In this document: piece by piece, positions 42,804-52,047 of the stretch
Layout: each line of letters opens with the position of its first letter
Numbering within the stretch: position 1 is the first letter of the stretch
Origin: Methyloversatilis sp.
GTDB taxonomy: Bacteria; Pseudomonadota; Gammaproteobacteria; Burkholderiales; Rhodocyclaceae
NCBI RefSeq assembly: GCF_030696805.1
Contig: NZ_JAUYRO010000037.1
Coordinates: forward strand, 62,001 to 126,000
Direction: 5' to 3'
DNA length: 64,000 nucleotides
Notes under the pieces: model-generated
Seen by the model: only the letters and a program-made list of their open reading frames with translations
Told to the model about the DNA's origin: nothing
Databases searched by the model: none
Translations under genes and position numbers: made by a program

Positions 42804-42806
42804 GCG

Positions 42807-43415
42807 TCAGACCGGACTGCCGTTGCGGATCAGGCCGACCACTACGCCCTCGATCACCAGCGGATCGCGCTGCGTATCGATCACGATGGGCTGGAACTCC
42901 GGATTTTCGGGCAGCAGTTCGACGCGTGAGCCGAGCCGTTTCAAACGCTTCACGGTCACTTCTTCGCTCAGGCGGGCGACGATGATCTGGCCATTCACCG
43001 CTTCATTCGTGGCGTGGATGGCGAGCAGGTCTCCATCGAGGATGCCGGCGTCGCGCATGCTCTGGCCGCGCACGCGCAACAGGTAGTCGGCGCGCGGTGA
43101 AAACATCGCCGGATCAAGCTGGTAACGACCCTGCACATGGGCATCGGCCAGTATCGGGCTGCCTGCCGCCACCCGGCCGATCAGCGGGATGCCGGGAGAT
43201 TCGGTCAGCCGGATGCCGCGTGCACGACCTTCGTCCAGACTGATGACACCCTTGCGCGCCAGTGCCCGCAGATGGCTTTCTGCGGCATTGGGGGAACGGA
43301 AGCCGAATGCCTGCGCGATTTCCGCCCGGGTGGGCGGGCTGCCACGTTCGCTGACGGCATCGCGTATCAGTTGCAGGATCTGTTGCTGGCGGGCTGTCAG
43401 GACGCTTGAGACCAT
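42807..43415 (-). CDS. lexA: SOS repressor LexA
   Basis: A 202-residue LexA. The N-terminal winged helix (1-70) has [20 protein letters not shown] as recognition region. The autocleavage site is Ala84-Gly85 in GRVAAGSPI, and the serine-lysine dyad is Ser119 (RGQSMRDAG) and Lys156 (VTVKRLKR). Length and motifs are normal. It is the first gene of a lexA-imuA-imuB cassette and has a perfect SOS box 26 bases upstream of its ATG, so it represses itself. Confidence 0.97.
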   Translation of the reverse strand: MVSSVLTARQQQILQLIRDAVSERGSPPTRAEIAQAFGFRSPNAAESHLRALARKGVISLDEGRARGIRLTESPGIPLIGRVAAGSPILADAHVQGRYQLDPAMFSPRADYLLRVRGQSMRDAGILDGDLLAIHATNEAVNGQIIVARLSEEVTVKRLKRLGSRVELLPENPEFQPIVIDTQRDPLVIEGVVVGLIRNGSPV

Positions 43416-43440
43416 GATGGGGTACGGGGATGTTCGTTGA

Positions 43441-43456
43441 CTGTATTTTTATACAG
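43441..43456. promoter_or_regulatory. LexA-binding SOS box
   Basis: CTGTATTTTTATACAG fits the CTGT-N8-ACAG consensus and is fully palindromic except for its central T-run. It lies 26 bases upstream of the lexA start on the minus strand, where it would control lexA-imuA-imuB. Confidence 0.9.
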
Positions 43457-43724
43457 TTACCGATCGCCCTGCAAGCGCTTTGCACTGCGGAAAACGAAAT
43501 GTCGAGATTTGTTACACGTCAAAATCGAGGCGAAGGTACCCGGAAAGGATTTGTTTTGAAGCGAATTTTATTTCAAGGCCATGAATAAAATAGACTTTAT
43601 TTTAAATTCGGATGGTTTCAGCACTTTGTGACTGTCTGTGCCCTACGACTTAGGTCATGCATCCAGGCGTCGAAGTTTCTGACAGTGCTGCATTGCAGCG
43701 AACTTTCCGGGATCACCTGGACAA
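43457..43724. other. AT-rich gap between lexA and PEP-CTERM gene
   Basis: A 268-base stretch with no gene. Part of it (about 43555-43610) is strongly AT-rich, with AAAATA-N4-TATTTT and repeated TTTTATTT, in contrast to the GC-rich flanks. It may hold the upstream promoter elements of lexA or a horizontally acquired spacer. No known operator is recognisable apart from the SOS box. Confidence 0.4.
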
Positions 43725-43725
43725 C

Positions 43726-43750
43726 AAAAAAGCACCCGAAGGTGCTTTCT
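43726..43750 (-). terminator. Intrinsic terminator of the PEP-CTERM gene
   Basis: On the minus strand AAAGCACC-TTCG-GGTGCTTT forms a perfect 8-bp stem with a UUCG-type loop, followed by a T-run (TTTTTTG). It lies 21 bases after the stop of the PEP-CTERM gene at 43771. Confidence 0.85.
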
Positions 43751-43770
43751 TGTTGAACGGCTGACGCCGA

Positions 43771-44454
43771 TCAGCTCATGCGACGCTTTGCCATCAGACC
43801 GATCATGCCCAGACCGGCCAGCATCATCAGGTAGGTGTCCGCTTCCGGCACTACGCTGATTGCCAAATCAATATTTTTCTTTTCGATGAATGCAGCTGTC
43901 GGGAAAGAGTTGGGCGGGTTGTAAGCAGCCAGGATGTTCTGAATAATGAACGTGGCCGACTTCGACGACTCGTCCAATGTCACGAGCGCTGTCGCGGTCC
44001 AGTCGGTGGTGGAAAAATCAAACAACGCATTGGGCGTGAAGCTGCCAGCCACGATTGATGTTGTCGCGATCGGTGATCCGGCCATGTCCATGCCGCGGCC
44101 ACGCAATTGACCCGTCGCGCTGACGCCTGACCCATCTCCGAAGTAGAAGTAATCGCCGCTTTCCCACAGGGAAGCGCCGTTGATAAGGTAATTGTCTTTT
44201 GCGGTAACGGTTACGGCAAACGTCGAATTGGTGACCTTGATGCCTTCACCATAGCTGGCGGCAGAAAAACCGGGGCTGCCGGACGGCGTCCAGGAAAGCG
44301 TGTTGTCCACCAGCGTTGGCGTACCGAACAAACCGGTCAGTGCGTCATCGTAGGTGACATCGAAAAACGAACCACTCAACGTGACACTGGCCGCCTGAGC
44401 GCTACTCAGGGCGAACACGCTACCCAGTGCTACTACCAATAAAGATTTCTTCAT
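43771..44454 (-). CDS. PEP-CTERM exported protein
   Basis: A 227-residue exported protein. The signal peptide (MKKSLLVVALGSVFALSSAQA) precedes a low-cysteine, Ser/Thr/Gly-rich beta domain (VTLSGSFFDVTYDDAL, WESGDYFYFGDGSG, FDFSTTDWTATALVTLDE). The C-terminus is a sorting signal: VPEADTYLMMLAGLGMIGLM plus AKRRMS, with PEAD in place of PEP. The ATG at 44454 is set by the signal peptide. It has its own terminator and stands alone. The function of the mature domain is unknown. Confidence 0.85.
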   Translation of the reverse strand: MKKSLLVVALGSVFALSSAQAASVTLSGSFFDVTYDDALTGLFGTPTLVDNTLSWTPSGSPGFSAASYGEGIKVTNSTFAVTVTAKDNYLINGASLWESGDYFYFGDGSGVSATGQLRGRGMDMAGSPIATTSIVAGSFTPNALFDFSTTDWTATALVTLDESSKSATFIIQNILAAYNPPNSFPTAAFIEKKNIDLAISVVPEADTYLMMLAGLGMIGLMAKRRMS

Positions 44455-44875
44455 TTCCGTGCCTTTCGAGAAAGTGACAGATCGCAAAACAAATTTTTGC
44501 AAGAACGACTGTCTGACACAACCATTGAAGCCGTTTTCAATTGCAACTGCATGAAACCGGACTTCTGTGATTGCCTCGGGTGACAGGCGGTCGATCCCGA
44601 TGGTTGATAAGCAAGCAGCGTGCCGCCAAGTTCCATTCAGAGCCAGGACTCAGGATTATTTCCCAAGATCATGAAATAAAACGGTTCTCGTTTGTTTCGT
44701 CTGAATCGGCCCTCGTGTCGCCACGTACTTGATCCGTGCTTCAAGCCCTTTTTTGTGCAGAGCAGCGTCAGCATTTCTTACAGCGCCTTCATGTCTTGTC
44801 GGCAGGCAGCGCTGGTAGAATCCGCCGCATCATCCGGGAGCCGTTATGCGCGCCGTGCGCGGCTGGGAGGTGTGC
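44455..44875. other. Divergent intergenic region
   Basis: These 421 bases separate the PEP-CTERM gene and the peroxiredoxin gene. A candidate -10 box TAGAAT lies at about 44815-44820 upstream of the peroxiredoxin. No RNA gene or repeat was recognised. The stretch is less GC-rich than its neighbours. Confidence 0.4.
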
Positions 44876-45391
44876 ATGCTGAATGCAGGACAACCCGCTC
44901 CGCTGTTCGAGCTGCCGGACGCCGATTTCGAACTGTTCGATCTGCGCGAACAGATGGCGCGGCATCTGACAGTGCTCTACTTCTATATCAAGGACGATAC
45001 GCCGGGATGCACGGCCGAGGCGATCGAATTCAGCGATCTCGAAGAACATTTCCGCAACTGCGACTGCACCATCGTGGGGATCAGTCGCGATGAGTTGTTC
45101 ACTCACGCAGAATTCCGCGACAAGCACGGACTGGCTTTCAGGCTGCTGTCCGATGTCGACGCCGAGGTCAGCCGGCGCTATGGTGCGTGGCGCGAACGCG
45201 AGGTCGACGGCCGGTCACGTTTCTGCATGACCCGCTCGACCTTCATCATCGACCGGAAAGGTGTCATACGTTACGCGCAATACGGCGTGAATCCGCGCGG
45301 GCACGCACGGGAAATCCTCGAATGCGTGCGCGCACTCCATACGAAAGGAATCAGGAATGCTCATCACCAAGGACTCGGTCGTCACTCTTAA
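44876..45391 (+). CDS. Peroxiredoxin, Bcp/AhpC-TSA type
   Basis: A 171-residue peroxiredoxin of the Bcp class. The peroxidatic Cys is in FYIKDDTPGCTAEAIEFSDL; a further CDC motif (FRNCDCTIVGIS) and a late Cys follow. GKHGLAF-like RDKHGLAFRLLSDVD and RSTFIIDRKGVIRYAQYGV are typical. Thioredoxin would reduce it. The ATG at 44876 has GGGAGG seven bases upstream, better than the earlier in-frame ATG at 44846. Its 3' end overlaps the start of slyD by 35 bases in another frame, so the two are probably co-transcribed. Confidence 0.88.
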   Translation: MLNAGQPAPLFELPDADFELFDLREQMARHLTVLYFYIKDDTPGCTAEAIEFSDLEEHFRNCDCTIVGISRDELFTHAEFRDKHGLAFRLLSDVDAEVSRRYGAWREREVDGRSRFCMTRSTFIIDRKGVIRYAQYGVNPRGHAREILECVRALHTKGIRNAHHQGLGRHS

Positions 45392-45836
45392 ATACAGCGT
45401 GACCGATCCGGACGGAAATCTGGTCGACTCGGGTGCTGCGCCGCTCGCCTATCTGCATGGCGGTTATGGCGGCATCTTCCAGCCGATCGAGGAAGCGCTC
45501 GAAGGCCAGGCTGTCGGCTACGAAGTGGTCGTCAAGCTGCAGCCGGAAGATGCGTTCGGCGAATACGACGAAGAACTGGTGGAGATCGAGTCGCGCTCGA
45601 ACTTCCCGGAAAACATCGAAGTCGGCATGCAGTTCGAGCGCGTCAGTCCGGATGGCGAGGAAGAAGGTCTGTATACCGTCACCGACATCACCGATGACCG
45701 CATCGTGATCGATGGCAATCACCCGCTGGCCGGCACCGCGCTGGTGTTTTCCTGCACTGTGGCCGAGATCCGGAAGGCTTCGGCGGAAGAGCTGACGCAC
45801 GGTCACGTGCACGGCGAGCACGGTCACCAGCACTGA
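45357..45836 (+). CDS. slyD: FKBP-type peptidyl-prolyl isomerase SlyD
   Basis: A 159-residue FKBP-type isomerase. It opens LITKDSVVTLKYSVTDPDGN, has LAYLHGGYGGIFQPIEEALE at the FKBP active site, and a long IF-domain insertion (KLQPEDAFGEYDEELVEIES) as in SlyD. The C-terminal tail ends with THGHVHGEHGHQH, a His-rich metal-binding tail typical of SlyD. It helps fold proline-containing proteins and can supply nickel. It overlaps the peroxiredoxin gene. Confidence 0.93.
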   Translation: MLITKDSVVTLKYSVTDPDGNLVDSGAAPLAYLHGGYGGIFQPIEEALEGQAVGYEVVVKLQPEDAFGEYDEELVEIESRSNFPENIEVGMQFERVSPDGEEEGLYTVTDITDDRIVIDGNHPLAGTALVFSCTVAEIRKASAEELTHGHVHGEHGHQH

Positions 45837-45845
45837 TCCTTCCCC

Positions 45846-45871
45846 GACGGGCGGCCGTTGCGCGGCCCGTC
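45846..45871 (+). terminator. Hairpin after slyD
   Basis: GACGGGC (45846-45852) and GCCCGTC (45865-45871) form a 7-bp stem with a 12-base loop, ten bases after the slyD stop. There is no T-run, so this is only a possible terminator. Confidence 0.35.
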
Positions 45872-45920
45872 GTCTCCGACTCCATTGCAGAGTTCCAGTT
45901 TTTCCTTTCCGGGAGCATCC

Positions 45921-46937
45921 ATGTCGCGCGTGCTGGTTACCGGGGGTGCGGGCTACATCGGCTCGCACACCTGTATCGAACTCATGTCGGCCGGCCACGA
46001 TGTGGTCGTGGTCGACAACCTGTGCAACAGCAAGTACGAGTCGCTGCGGCGCGTCGGACAGATCGCCGGTCGCCCGGTCGAGGCGTTCGTGCAGGCCGAT
46101 GTACGCGATCGCGCTGCGCTGCGGGCGGTGTTCTCGGCACACGCCATCGACGCGGTCATCCATTTCGCAGGCTTGAAGGCGGTCGGTGAGTCGGTCGTCA
46201 AACCGCTCGAGTACTACGACAACAATGTCAGCGGCACCGTCGCGCTGTGCGAGGTGATGACCGAAGCGGGCGTGAAGACGCTGGCCTTTTCGTCCTCGGC
46301 CACCGTTTATGGCGATCCGGCGTCGGTGCCGATCCGCGAGGACTTTCCGACCGGCCCGACCAACCCCTACGGATGTTCCAAGTGGATGGTCGAACACGTG
46401 CTGCGCGACCTCGTCGTGGCCGATCCGTCGTGGCGCATTGCGCTGCTGCGCTACTTCAATCCGGTTGGCGCACATGAATCCGGCCTGATCGGCGAAGACC
46501 CGAACGGCCTGCCCAACAACCTGATGCCGTACGTGAGTCAGGTCGCTGTAGGCAAGCTGGCGCGGCTGCGCGTGTTCGGCGGCGACTGGCCGACACCCGA
46601 CGGCACCGGTGTGCGCGACTACATCCACGTGCTTGATCTGGCGCAAGGTCATGTGCGGGCCATTGACTATCTTCAGAAGCAGCCCGGCCTGCTGACGGTG
46701 AATCTGGGTACCGGGCGCGGCTACAGCGTACTGGATGTCGTGCGCGCCTTCGAAACAGCCAGCGGTCGGCCGGTGCCGTACGACATCGTCGAGCGCAGAC
46801 CGGGCGACATCGCCCAGTGCTACGCCGAACCCGGCCTCGCAAACCGGCTTCTGGGCTGGGTTGCAGCGCGGGACCTGGCGCAGATGTGCGCCGACGCCTG
46901 GAACTGGCAGCACAACAACCCCGAGGGCTACGCCTGA
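45921..46937 (+). CDS. galE: UDP-glucose 4-epimerase
   Basis: A 338-residue NAD-dependent epimerase interconverting UDP-glucose and UDP-galactose, feeding lipopolysaccharide and exopolysaccharide synthesis. The NAD motif is [16 protein letters not shown] at the N-terminus. The catalytic tyrosine is in [12 protein letters not shown], and the Ser in [18 protein letters not shown]-like [19 protein letters not shown] and [18 protein letters not shown] are family-specific. The ATG at 45921 (MSRVLVTGG) is chosen from the NAD motif position. It stands between slyD and a small hypothetical gene. Confidence 0.96.
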   Translation: MSRVLVTGGAGYIGSHTCIELMSAGHDVVVVDNLCNSKYESLRRVGQIAGRPVEAFVQADVRDRAALRAVFSAHAIDAVIHFAGLKAVGESVVKPLEYYDNNVSGTVALCEVMTEAGVKTLAFSSSATVYGDPASVPIREDFPTGPTNPYGCSKWMVEHVLRDLVVADPSWRIALLRYFNPVGAHESGLIGEDPNGLPNNLMPYVSQVAVGKLARLRVFGGDWPTPDGTGVRDYIHVLDLAQGHVRAIDYLQKQPGLLTVNLGTGRGYSVLDVVRAFETASGRPVPYDIVERRPGDIAQCYAEPGLANRLLGWVAARDLAQMCADAWNWQHNNPEGYA

Positions 46938-46946
46938 CAAGGCTTT

Positions 46947-46977
46947 GCCGGAACCGGGTCAAAAACGGGGTTCCGGC
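46947..46977 (+). terminator. Hairpin after galE
   Basis: GCCGGAACC (46947-46955) and GGTTCCGGC (46969-46977) form a perfect 9-bp stem, ten bases after the galE stop. The loop contains CAAAAAC. No T-run follows, so this is a probable but weak terminator. Confidence 0.45.
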
Positions 46978-47061
46978 GCGATAGATGGCGGCAGAAATTT
47001 CGTGTTAGATCGCGCTGTAACCATCTTGACATCTTCACTCAATCGACCCGGGAGAGCGTTC

Positions 47062-47304
47062 ATGCACCTGCAAGCCGTGTTTGAAAAAGCCCACGCCACA
47101 GCCAACGAATCCAGCGCAGAAATCTTCCGCCAGTTGCTCGACGCACTCGAACACGACGCGCCTTTCGACCTGCAGCAGCTGTACCGGCTTTCGTACGGCG
47201 ACTTCGACATCGCCCTCAATGCGCTGCGCGAGTGGCGTTCCCAGCGCTATGTATGGCTGCTCGAACATGAGGGCGTCCAGCCCTGGCGCAGCCACCTGAG
47301 CTGA
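47062..47304 (+). CDS. Small helical hypothetical protein
   Basis: An 80-residue protein I do not recognise. It is probably all alpha-helical: MHLQAVFEKAHATANESSAE, then a second amphipathic part with FDLQQLYRLSYGDFDIALNA and EWRSQRYVWLLEH. There is no signal peptide or cysteine. GGGAGAGCG lies before the ATG at 47062; the larger open frame upstream overlaps galE in another frame and is not used. It stands alone upstream of the pseudopilin genes. Confidence 0.65.
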   Translation: MHLQAVFEKAHATANESSAEIFRQLLDALEHDAPFDLQQLYRLSYGDFDIALNALREWRSQRYVWLLEHEGVQPWRSHLS

Positions 47305-47362
47305 ACCCTGCCTGTGCGGGGCCTGTCACGGCATCGTGATGGGGCTGTGTTAACCTCGGCCC

Positions 47363-47848
47363 ATGCTTCGCAGTTCACGTCTTTCCCGCGGTTTTACATT
47401 GATCGAGCTGATGGTGGTGATCGCCATCGTCGGCGTGCTCGCCACCATGGCCATGCCGATGGTGGAACTGGCACGCGTGCGTGCCGATGAATCCGAACTG
47501 CGGACCGCGCTGCGGCAGATCCGCACGGCGCTCGACGACTACCGCAAGGCCTGGGATGAAGGCCGGATCGAGAAGAAGGTCGGCGCCAGCGGCTACCCGC
47601 CCAGCCTCGATGTGCTGGTCAACGGCGTGAAGGACGTCAAGCAGCCGAACGACGTCAAGATCTACTTCCTGCGCCGCCTGCCGCGCGACCCTTTCCACGC
47701 CGACAAGAGCACGCCGGCGGAACAGACCTGGGGGCTGCGCAGCTATGCCAGCCCGCCGGACGAGCCGACGCCGGGTGCCGACGTGTTCGATGTCCATTCG
47801 CTGTCCGGCCGCACTGGCCTGAACGGCATCGCCTACCGGAACTGGTAA
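47363..47848 (+). CDS. GspG-like pseudopilin
   Basis: A 161-residue type IV pilin-like protein. The prepilin motif RGFTLIELMVVIAIVGVLAT has the Gly cleavage residue and Glu at +5 of the mature chain. The long N-terminal helix and the C-terminal RRLPRDPFHADKSTPAEQTW are typical of GspG-like major pseudopilins. The stop overlaps the start of the next gene (TAATG), and three such genes form one operon. It would form a pilus-like fibre together with a secretion ATPase. Confidence 0.88.
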   Translation: MLRSSRLSRGFTLIELMVVIAIVGVLATMAMPMVELARVRADESELRTALRQIRTALDDYRKAWDEGRIEKKVGASGYPPSLDVLVNGVKDVKQPNDVKIYFLRRLPRDPFHADKSTPAEQTWGLRSYASPPDEPTPGADVFDVHSLSGRTGLNGIAYRNW

Positions 47849-48234
47849 TGCGCAAGTCCTTGTTTATACGCGGCTTCACGCTGATCGAACTGCTGGTCGT
47901 CATGGCCATCATCGCGGTGCTGCTGACGCTGGCCGCGCCGCGCTACTTCGAACATCTCGACCGCTCGCGCGAAGCGACGCTGAAGCAGACGCTGGCGGTC
48001 ACGCGCGACGCGATCGACAAGTTCCGCGGCGATCGCGGTGCGTATCCGCAAAGCCTGCAGGAACTGGTCGAACGCCAGTACCTGCGCAAGCTGCCGTTCG
48101 ATCCGGTGACCGACAGCGCCGACACCTGGATCGTCGTGCCGCCGCGTGACACGGCGACCGACAGCGGTGTGGCCGATCTGAAGAGCGGTGCCGAAGGCAC
48201 GTCGCGCGACGGCACGGCCTTTTCCGAGCTGTGA
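47848..48234 (+). CDS. Second GspG-like pseudopilin
   Basis: A 128-residue pseudopilin with prepilin motif RGFTLIELLVVMAIIAVLLT (Glu+5 present). The globular part reads LKQTLAVTRDAIDKFRGDRG and LRKLPFDPVTDSADTWIVV, similar to GspG/type II pseudopilins with the LPxDPWG-like segment. It is coupled to the upstream pseudopilin by TAATG and followed five bases after its stop by a third prepilin-like gene. Confidence 0.87.
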   Translation: MRKSLFIRGFTLIELLVVMAIIAVLLTLAAPRYFEHLDRSREATLKQTLAVTRDAIDKFRGDRGAYPQSLQELVERQYLRKLPFDPVTDSADTWIVVPPRDTATDSGVADLKSGAEGTSRDGTAFSEL

Positions 48235-48238
48235 GCCG

Positions 48239-48982
48239 ATGAGTTCCTGCGTGCGCCGGTCGACGCCGCAGCGGGGGTTTTCCTACCTGCTGCTGCTGTT
48301 TGCCGTTGCCGCCCTCGGTATCGCCAGCGCCGGCAGTGCGCTGATGTGGAGCACGCTGGCGCAGACCGAACGCGAGCGCGAACTGCTGTTCATCGGTGGC
48401 GAGTTTTCGCGTGCGCTGCAGCGCTACTTCGACGCCTCGCCTGCGGAGCCCAAGCGCTATCCGGCCACCCTGCAGGATCTGCTGGAAGACAAGCGCCAGC
48501 CAACGCCGCTGCGCCATCTGCGCAAGCTCTATTTCGATCCGATGACGCGCAGTCAGGACTGGGGCCTGGTCCTCAGCGGCGGGCAGATCCGCGCTGTGTA
48601 CAGCAAGTCGGAACAGCCGGCCCGCATCACCGTGTTGCCGGCCTGGGTCGATGCCACGGGCGACAAGGTCGCCAGCTCGCTGAAAAATGCCGCACCGGCA
48701 GCGGGTGCCGCCGCGCCGCCGACCGCGCTGAGTGCTACGCCGGTGGCGCGCGGCAAGCCCGGTGAGCGCCGCCATGCCGACTGGTTGTTCGTGCCGATGC
48801 CCAGCAGCGGCGCGGCAGCGAATGTGGCGGCAGGCGGATCCGGAGCGGGTGGGCCCGCCGGCGGATCGTCTGACGCAGGATCGCCGACCGACCCGGCCCG
48901 TCCTTCGGCGACGCCCGGCCGATCGCTGCAGGAAATCTATACCAACGGAAGCAGTGCTCCTGCTGGCGACGGGCTGCAGTGA
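48239..48982 (+). CDS. Prepilin-like protein with altered motif
   Basis: A 247-residue protein. The N-terminal region QRGFSYLLLLFAVAALGIAS resembles a prepilin cleavage site but lacks the conserved Glu at +5. A long helix, then LQDLLEDKRQPTPLRHLRKL and YFDPMTRSQDWGLVL follow, as in the pseudopilins upstream. The C-terminal third (about 150-247) is Ala/Gly/Pro-rich and of low complexity. It is third in the pseudopilin operon and could be a minor or capping subunit. Loss of Glu5 suggests it may not be incorporated like the others. Confidence 0.75.
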   Translation: MSSCVRRSTPQRGFSYLLLLFAVAALGIASAGSALMWSTLAQTERERELLFIGGEFSRALQRYFDASPAEPKRYPATLQDLLEDKRQPTPLRHLRKLYFDPMTRSQDWGLVLSGGQIRAVYSKSEQPARITVLPAWVDATGDKVASSLKNAAPAAGAAAPPTALSATPVARGKPGERRHADWLFVPMPSSGAAANVAAGGSGAGGPAGGSSDAGSPTDPARPSATPGRSLQEIYTNGSSAPAGDGLQ

Positions 48983-49010
48983 TCCGTCCGCATCCGCCGA
49001 CGCCGGGCCG

Positions 49011-49499
49011 TCAGAACAGCCAGGCGGCCAGCGCAATGCCCAGCATCATGAAGGCGATGGCAACCTTGGCGACTGCGGCCAGCAGCATGCCCAGCCAGGT
49101 CGCCAGCCCGACGCGCGCCGCCTGAAGCGCATCGCGGCGGGCGATGAATTCGCCGATCGCTGCGCCCGCCAGCGGCGCGAACAGCAGACCGATCAATCCG
49201 CCGAACAGCCCGACCACGGTGCCGATGGCTGCGCCGACCAGTGCAAGCGGACTGGCGCCGACCCGCTGGGCGCCGATCACGCTTGCCGCGAAGTCGATCA
49301 GCCAGGCCAGCACGGCGAGTGCGCCGAGCACCGCCAGCGTCACACCGCCGATGCGCTGGAAATCGTCCAGCCAGGCCACCATCAGCAGGCCGCCGAACAC
49401 CAGCGGAATGCCGGGCAGGGCGGGCAATATGACGCCGGCCAGCCCGACCAGCACGAGCAGGCCGGCGATCAGCCACAGCAGAAGGTCGGCCGCGCTCAT
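49011..49499 (-). CDS. DUF456-family membrane protein
   Basis: A 162-residue membrane protein rich in Gly, Ala and Leu, with about four to five helices (residues 5-25, 27-48, 55-75, 80-105, 130-160). The segments [20 protein letters not shown] and GAIIG-like [20 protein letters not shown] match the DUF456 family, whose role is unknown. The ATG at 49499 overlaps the stop of the upstream ligase gene by four bases, so the long N-terminal extension of the open frame is not used. It is the last gene of a minus-strand run. Confidence 0.85.
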   Translation of the reverse strand: MSAADLLLWLIAGLLVLVGLAGVILPALPGIPLVFGGLLMVAWLDDFQRIGGVTLAVLGALAVLAWLIDFAASVIGAQRVGASPLALVGAAIGTVVGLFGGLIGLLFAPLAGAAIGEFIARRDALQAARVGLATWLGMLLAAVAKVAIAFMMLGIALAAWLF

Positions 49500-50614
49500 T
49501 GCGCGAAGGCCGAGACGGCGTCGTCGACCACGGCCAGCAGGTTGCGCGATCGGGCATGGACCGCGCGCAGGCGGGTGGCGTCGTTGCCGCAACCCTTGAC
49601 CATGCGGCGCAGCGATTCAAGCGCTGCGCCACTGCCGAGTGCGTCGGCCTCCGGGGCAAGGCGTTCCAGCGTGAGCGCAATGTCCTCCCGCAGCGGCAGT
49701 GCAGCGTGGCTGCGCGGATGCACGATCAATCCATCCAGCCCGAAGCGGCAGGCCTGGAAGCGGTTGTAGGTATACACGAGGTAGTCGTCCTCCATTGGAT
49801 CGGGTTCGTCGCCGGCCAGGATGCTGCAGCACAGCGCCTGCAGATAGACCGCGATCGCGGCGGCGCGCTCCACGGTCAGCGGCGTGTCGCACACGCGCAG
49901 CTCGATCGTGCCGTATTCCGGCTTGGGCCGGATATCCCAGTAGAAGTCCTTCATGCTGCGCACGATTCCGGTGTCTTCCATCTTCGAGAAATAGTCGCGC
50001 TCGAAGCGTGCCCAGTCGAGCACGAAGGGCGCGCGGCCGCTGAGCGGGAAGGCAAACACCGAATTGAGGCGGGCCGAATCGAACAGCGTGTCGCTGCCCT
50101 GCGAAAACGGCGACGACGCCGACAGCGCGATGAAGTGCGGCACATATCGGTTCAACGCGTGCAGCACACGCAGCGCGCTGTCGGCGTCGGGCATGCCGAT
50201 ATGGACATGCTGGCCGAACACGGTGAATTGTTTCGCCAGATAGCCATACAGCCCCGACAGGTGCTGGAAGCGCGGCGTCGAAAAGATGCGCCGCTCGGTC
50301 CAGTGCTGGAACGGGTGTGTGCCGCCACCGCACAGCGACACATTCAGTCGCGACGACGCGGCAAGCAGCACGTCGCGCATCGCTTCGAGCTGCTTCAGCA
50401 GGCCGGCGTGATGATCATGGATGTCGGTTGCCACTTCGATCATGCAGTCGGTCATTTCCGGCTTGATGTCGCCCGGGAAGCGGGTGCGCTGCGCCAGTTC
50501 GAGCAGATCGGTGGCTGCCGAGGCAAGGTCGCGATCGTGTTCGCCGACCAGCTGCAGCTCCAGTTCGACGCCCATGCTGAGCGCCGACGAGGCGTGGAAG
50601 GTTTCGAGTGGCAT
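49496..50614 (-). CDS. YbdK-type carboxylate-amine ligase
   Basis: A 372-residue ATP-dependent ligase of the GCS2 family (weak gamma-glutamyl-cysteine ligase relatives, YbdK type). It opens [20 protein letters not shown], with the ATP/metal region [25 protein letters not shown] and [20 protein letters not shown]. These motifs bind ATP and Mg. The natural substrate is unknown. The gene overlaps the DUF456 gene at its end and touches the antiporter gene at its start, so the three are a likely operon. Confidence 0.9.
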   Translation of the reverse strand: MPLETFHASSALSMGVELELQLVGEHDRDLASAATDLLELAQRTRFPGDIKPEMTDCMIEVATDIHDHHAGLLKQLEAMRDVLLAASSRLNVSLCGGGTHPFQHWTERRIFSTPRFQHLSGLYGYLAKQFTVFGQHVHIGMPDADSALRVLHALNRYVPHFIALSASSPFSQGSDTLFDSARLNSVFAFPLSGRAPFVLDWARFERDYFSKMEDTGIVRSMKDFYWDIRPKPEYGTIELRVCDTPLTVERAAAIAVYLQALCCSILAGDEPDPMEDDYLVYTYNRFQACRFGLDGLIVHPRSHAALPLREDIALTLERLAPEADALGSGAALESLRRMVKGCGNDATRLRAVHARSRNLLAVVDDAVSAFAQ

Positions 50615-51807
50615 CAGGCGCGCTCCTCATGCTGCGTTTCGCCGGCCAGCATCAACGCCCACTGGGCGAACAGCGGGCCGACGAATTCCATCACGATCAC
50701 CATGCCGGCAATCGCCGACAACGCACCATCGGCAAGACCGAAGCCGGCGCTGCGACTGTATTCGAGCAGCAGCAGCGCGAAGGTCGACAGCGGCGCCAGC
50801 GCGAATCCGGTCAGCGCCCCCTTGCGCGTGCTGGTGCCGCTGATATGGGCGAACGCAGCGGTCGCCGCCACCTTGGCGGCAATGCGCCCGGCGGACATCA
50901 GCACCGCCAGCGCCAGCGCGGCTGCGGTGGTGGGCCAGGTCGCCATGCCGGCAACGAACACAAAGAGGAACACCGTCAGCAGGTCGCCCAGCACACCGAA
51001 ATTGCGCTGCGCCGGCGTCAGCAGGAGCTTGCGGCGGCGCATCAGCACGCCCAGCGTCAGTGCGGCGAGCAGCGGCGATACATTGACGCCCTGGGTCAGC
51101 AAGGTCACCAGCATGACGGCCAGCGCGAACACCGTCGTCACACCGCGTTCGTCGGCGCGCAGCCGGCGCAGCAGCCAGGGCAGCGGAATGCCGATCAGGA
51201 TGCCGCAGCCGACCGACACCGCGAGGATGGCCGCACTGTTCCACAGGGCATTGACCAGGCTGCCCGACGCCAGCAGTTGCCAGTAGCCGATGGCGCCCTT
51301 CATCAGCAGCACCGAAAGCAGGCAGTTGATCGCGCAAAGATGCAGTGCGCGCTCGGTCACCTGACCGGAGCAGCGCAGGTCATTCACCACCCGCACCAGC
51401 GCGGCCGGCGACGTCGCGACCGACAGCGCGCCCAGAACCATGGCGATATCGTCCGGCTGACCCATGGCGAGTGCGATGCCGCGCACCACAAAGAAGGTCA
51501 GCAGCGATTCCGCGATGCCGCTGATCAGCAGCCACGGGTTATTGACCAGCCAGCGCAGATTGATGCGGTGACCGAGCTCGAACAGGAACAGGCCGAGCGC
51601 GAAATTCGCCAGGAAGGACAGGGCGGCAGTGGTTTGCGCATCAGCCTGAACGGTATTGAGCGCGCTGCTGACGATGCCGGCCAGCGAGTAGGCGCACACC
51701 CGTGGCACGGCCAGACCGCGATGCGCCAGTTCGCCCGCCAGCCACGCGATCAGCAGCACCGCCGGCCAGCCGACCAGTTCGAAAATGCGTCCGGCTTCGA
51801 ATATCAA
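50614..51807 (-). CDS. Cation:proton antiporter (CPA2-type)
   Basis: A 397-residue membrane protein with about 12 helices, of the monovalent cation:proton antiporter-2 family. [18 protein letters not shown] and [19 protein letters not shown] are typical core segments. Start choice: a TTG at 51807 has AGGAGG six bases upstream, whereas the ATG at 51840 has none, so TTG is preferred. It is the first gene of the antiporter-YbdK-DUF456 run. Sodium or potassium specificity is unknown. Confidence 0.82.
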   Translation of the reverse strand: MIFEAGRIFELVGWPAVLLIAWLAGELAHRGLAVPRVCAYSLAGIVSSALNTVQADAQTTAALSFLANFALGLFLFELGHRINLRWLVNNPWLLISGIAESLLTFFVVRGIALAMGQPDDIAMVLGALSVATSPAALVRVVNDLRCSGQVTERALHLCAINCLLSVLLMKGAIGYWQLLASGSLVNALWNSAAILAVSVGCGILIGIPLPWLLRRLRADERGVTTVFALAVMLVTLLTQGVNVSPLLAALTLGVLMRRRKLLLTPAQRNFGVLGDLLTVFLFVFVAGMATWPTTAAALALAVLMSAGRIAAKVAATAAFAHISGTSTRKGALTGFALAPLSTFALLLLEYSRSAGFGLADGALSAIAGMVIVMEFVGPLFAQWALMLAGETQHEERA

Positions 51808-52047
51808 GGCTTTCCTCCTGCCTGCCGCAAGGGCATACAAGTGAAAGGATCCGCACCTCGCAGGGCACGGCGGCGGGCTTGCAGCGCCCGTTCAGGCCTG
51901 ATCGCGGATCACGACCAGGCCTGAACAGACCCCGGGGAGGAAGTGCGGGCCGCGTCAGTCGCGGCCTTTCGTACGATTCGGCTCAACATCTGACCGGCAG
52001 GCGCCGGTCAGTCATGCACTGGAGGAATCACCGGATGGGCCACCGTA

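Noticed and set aside
43601-43700. Possible small RNA in the AT-rich gap
   Set aside because: No promoter-terminator pair could be read; the only terminator belongs to the PEP-CTERM gene on the minus strand.
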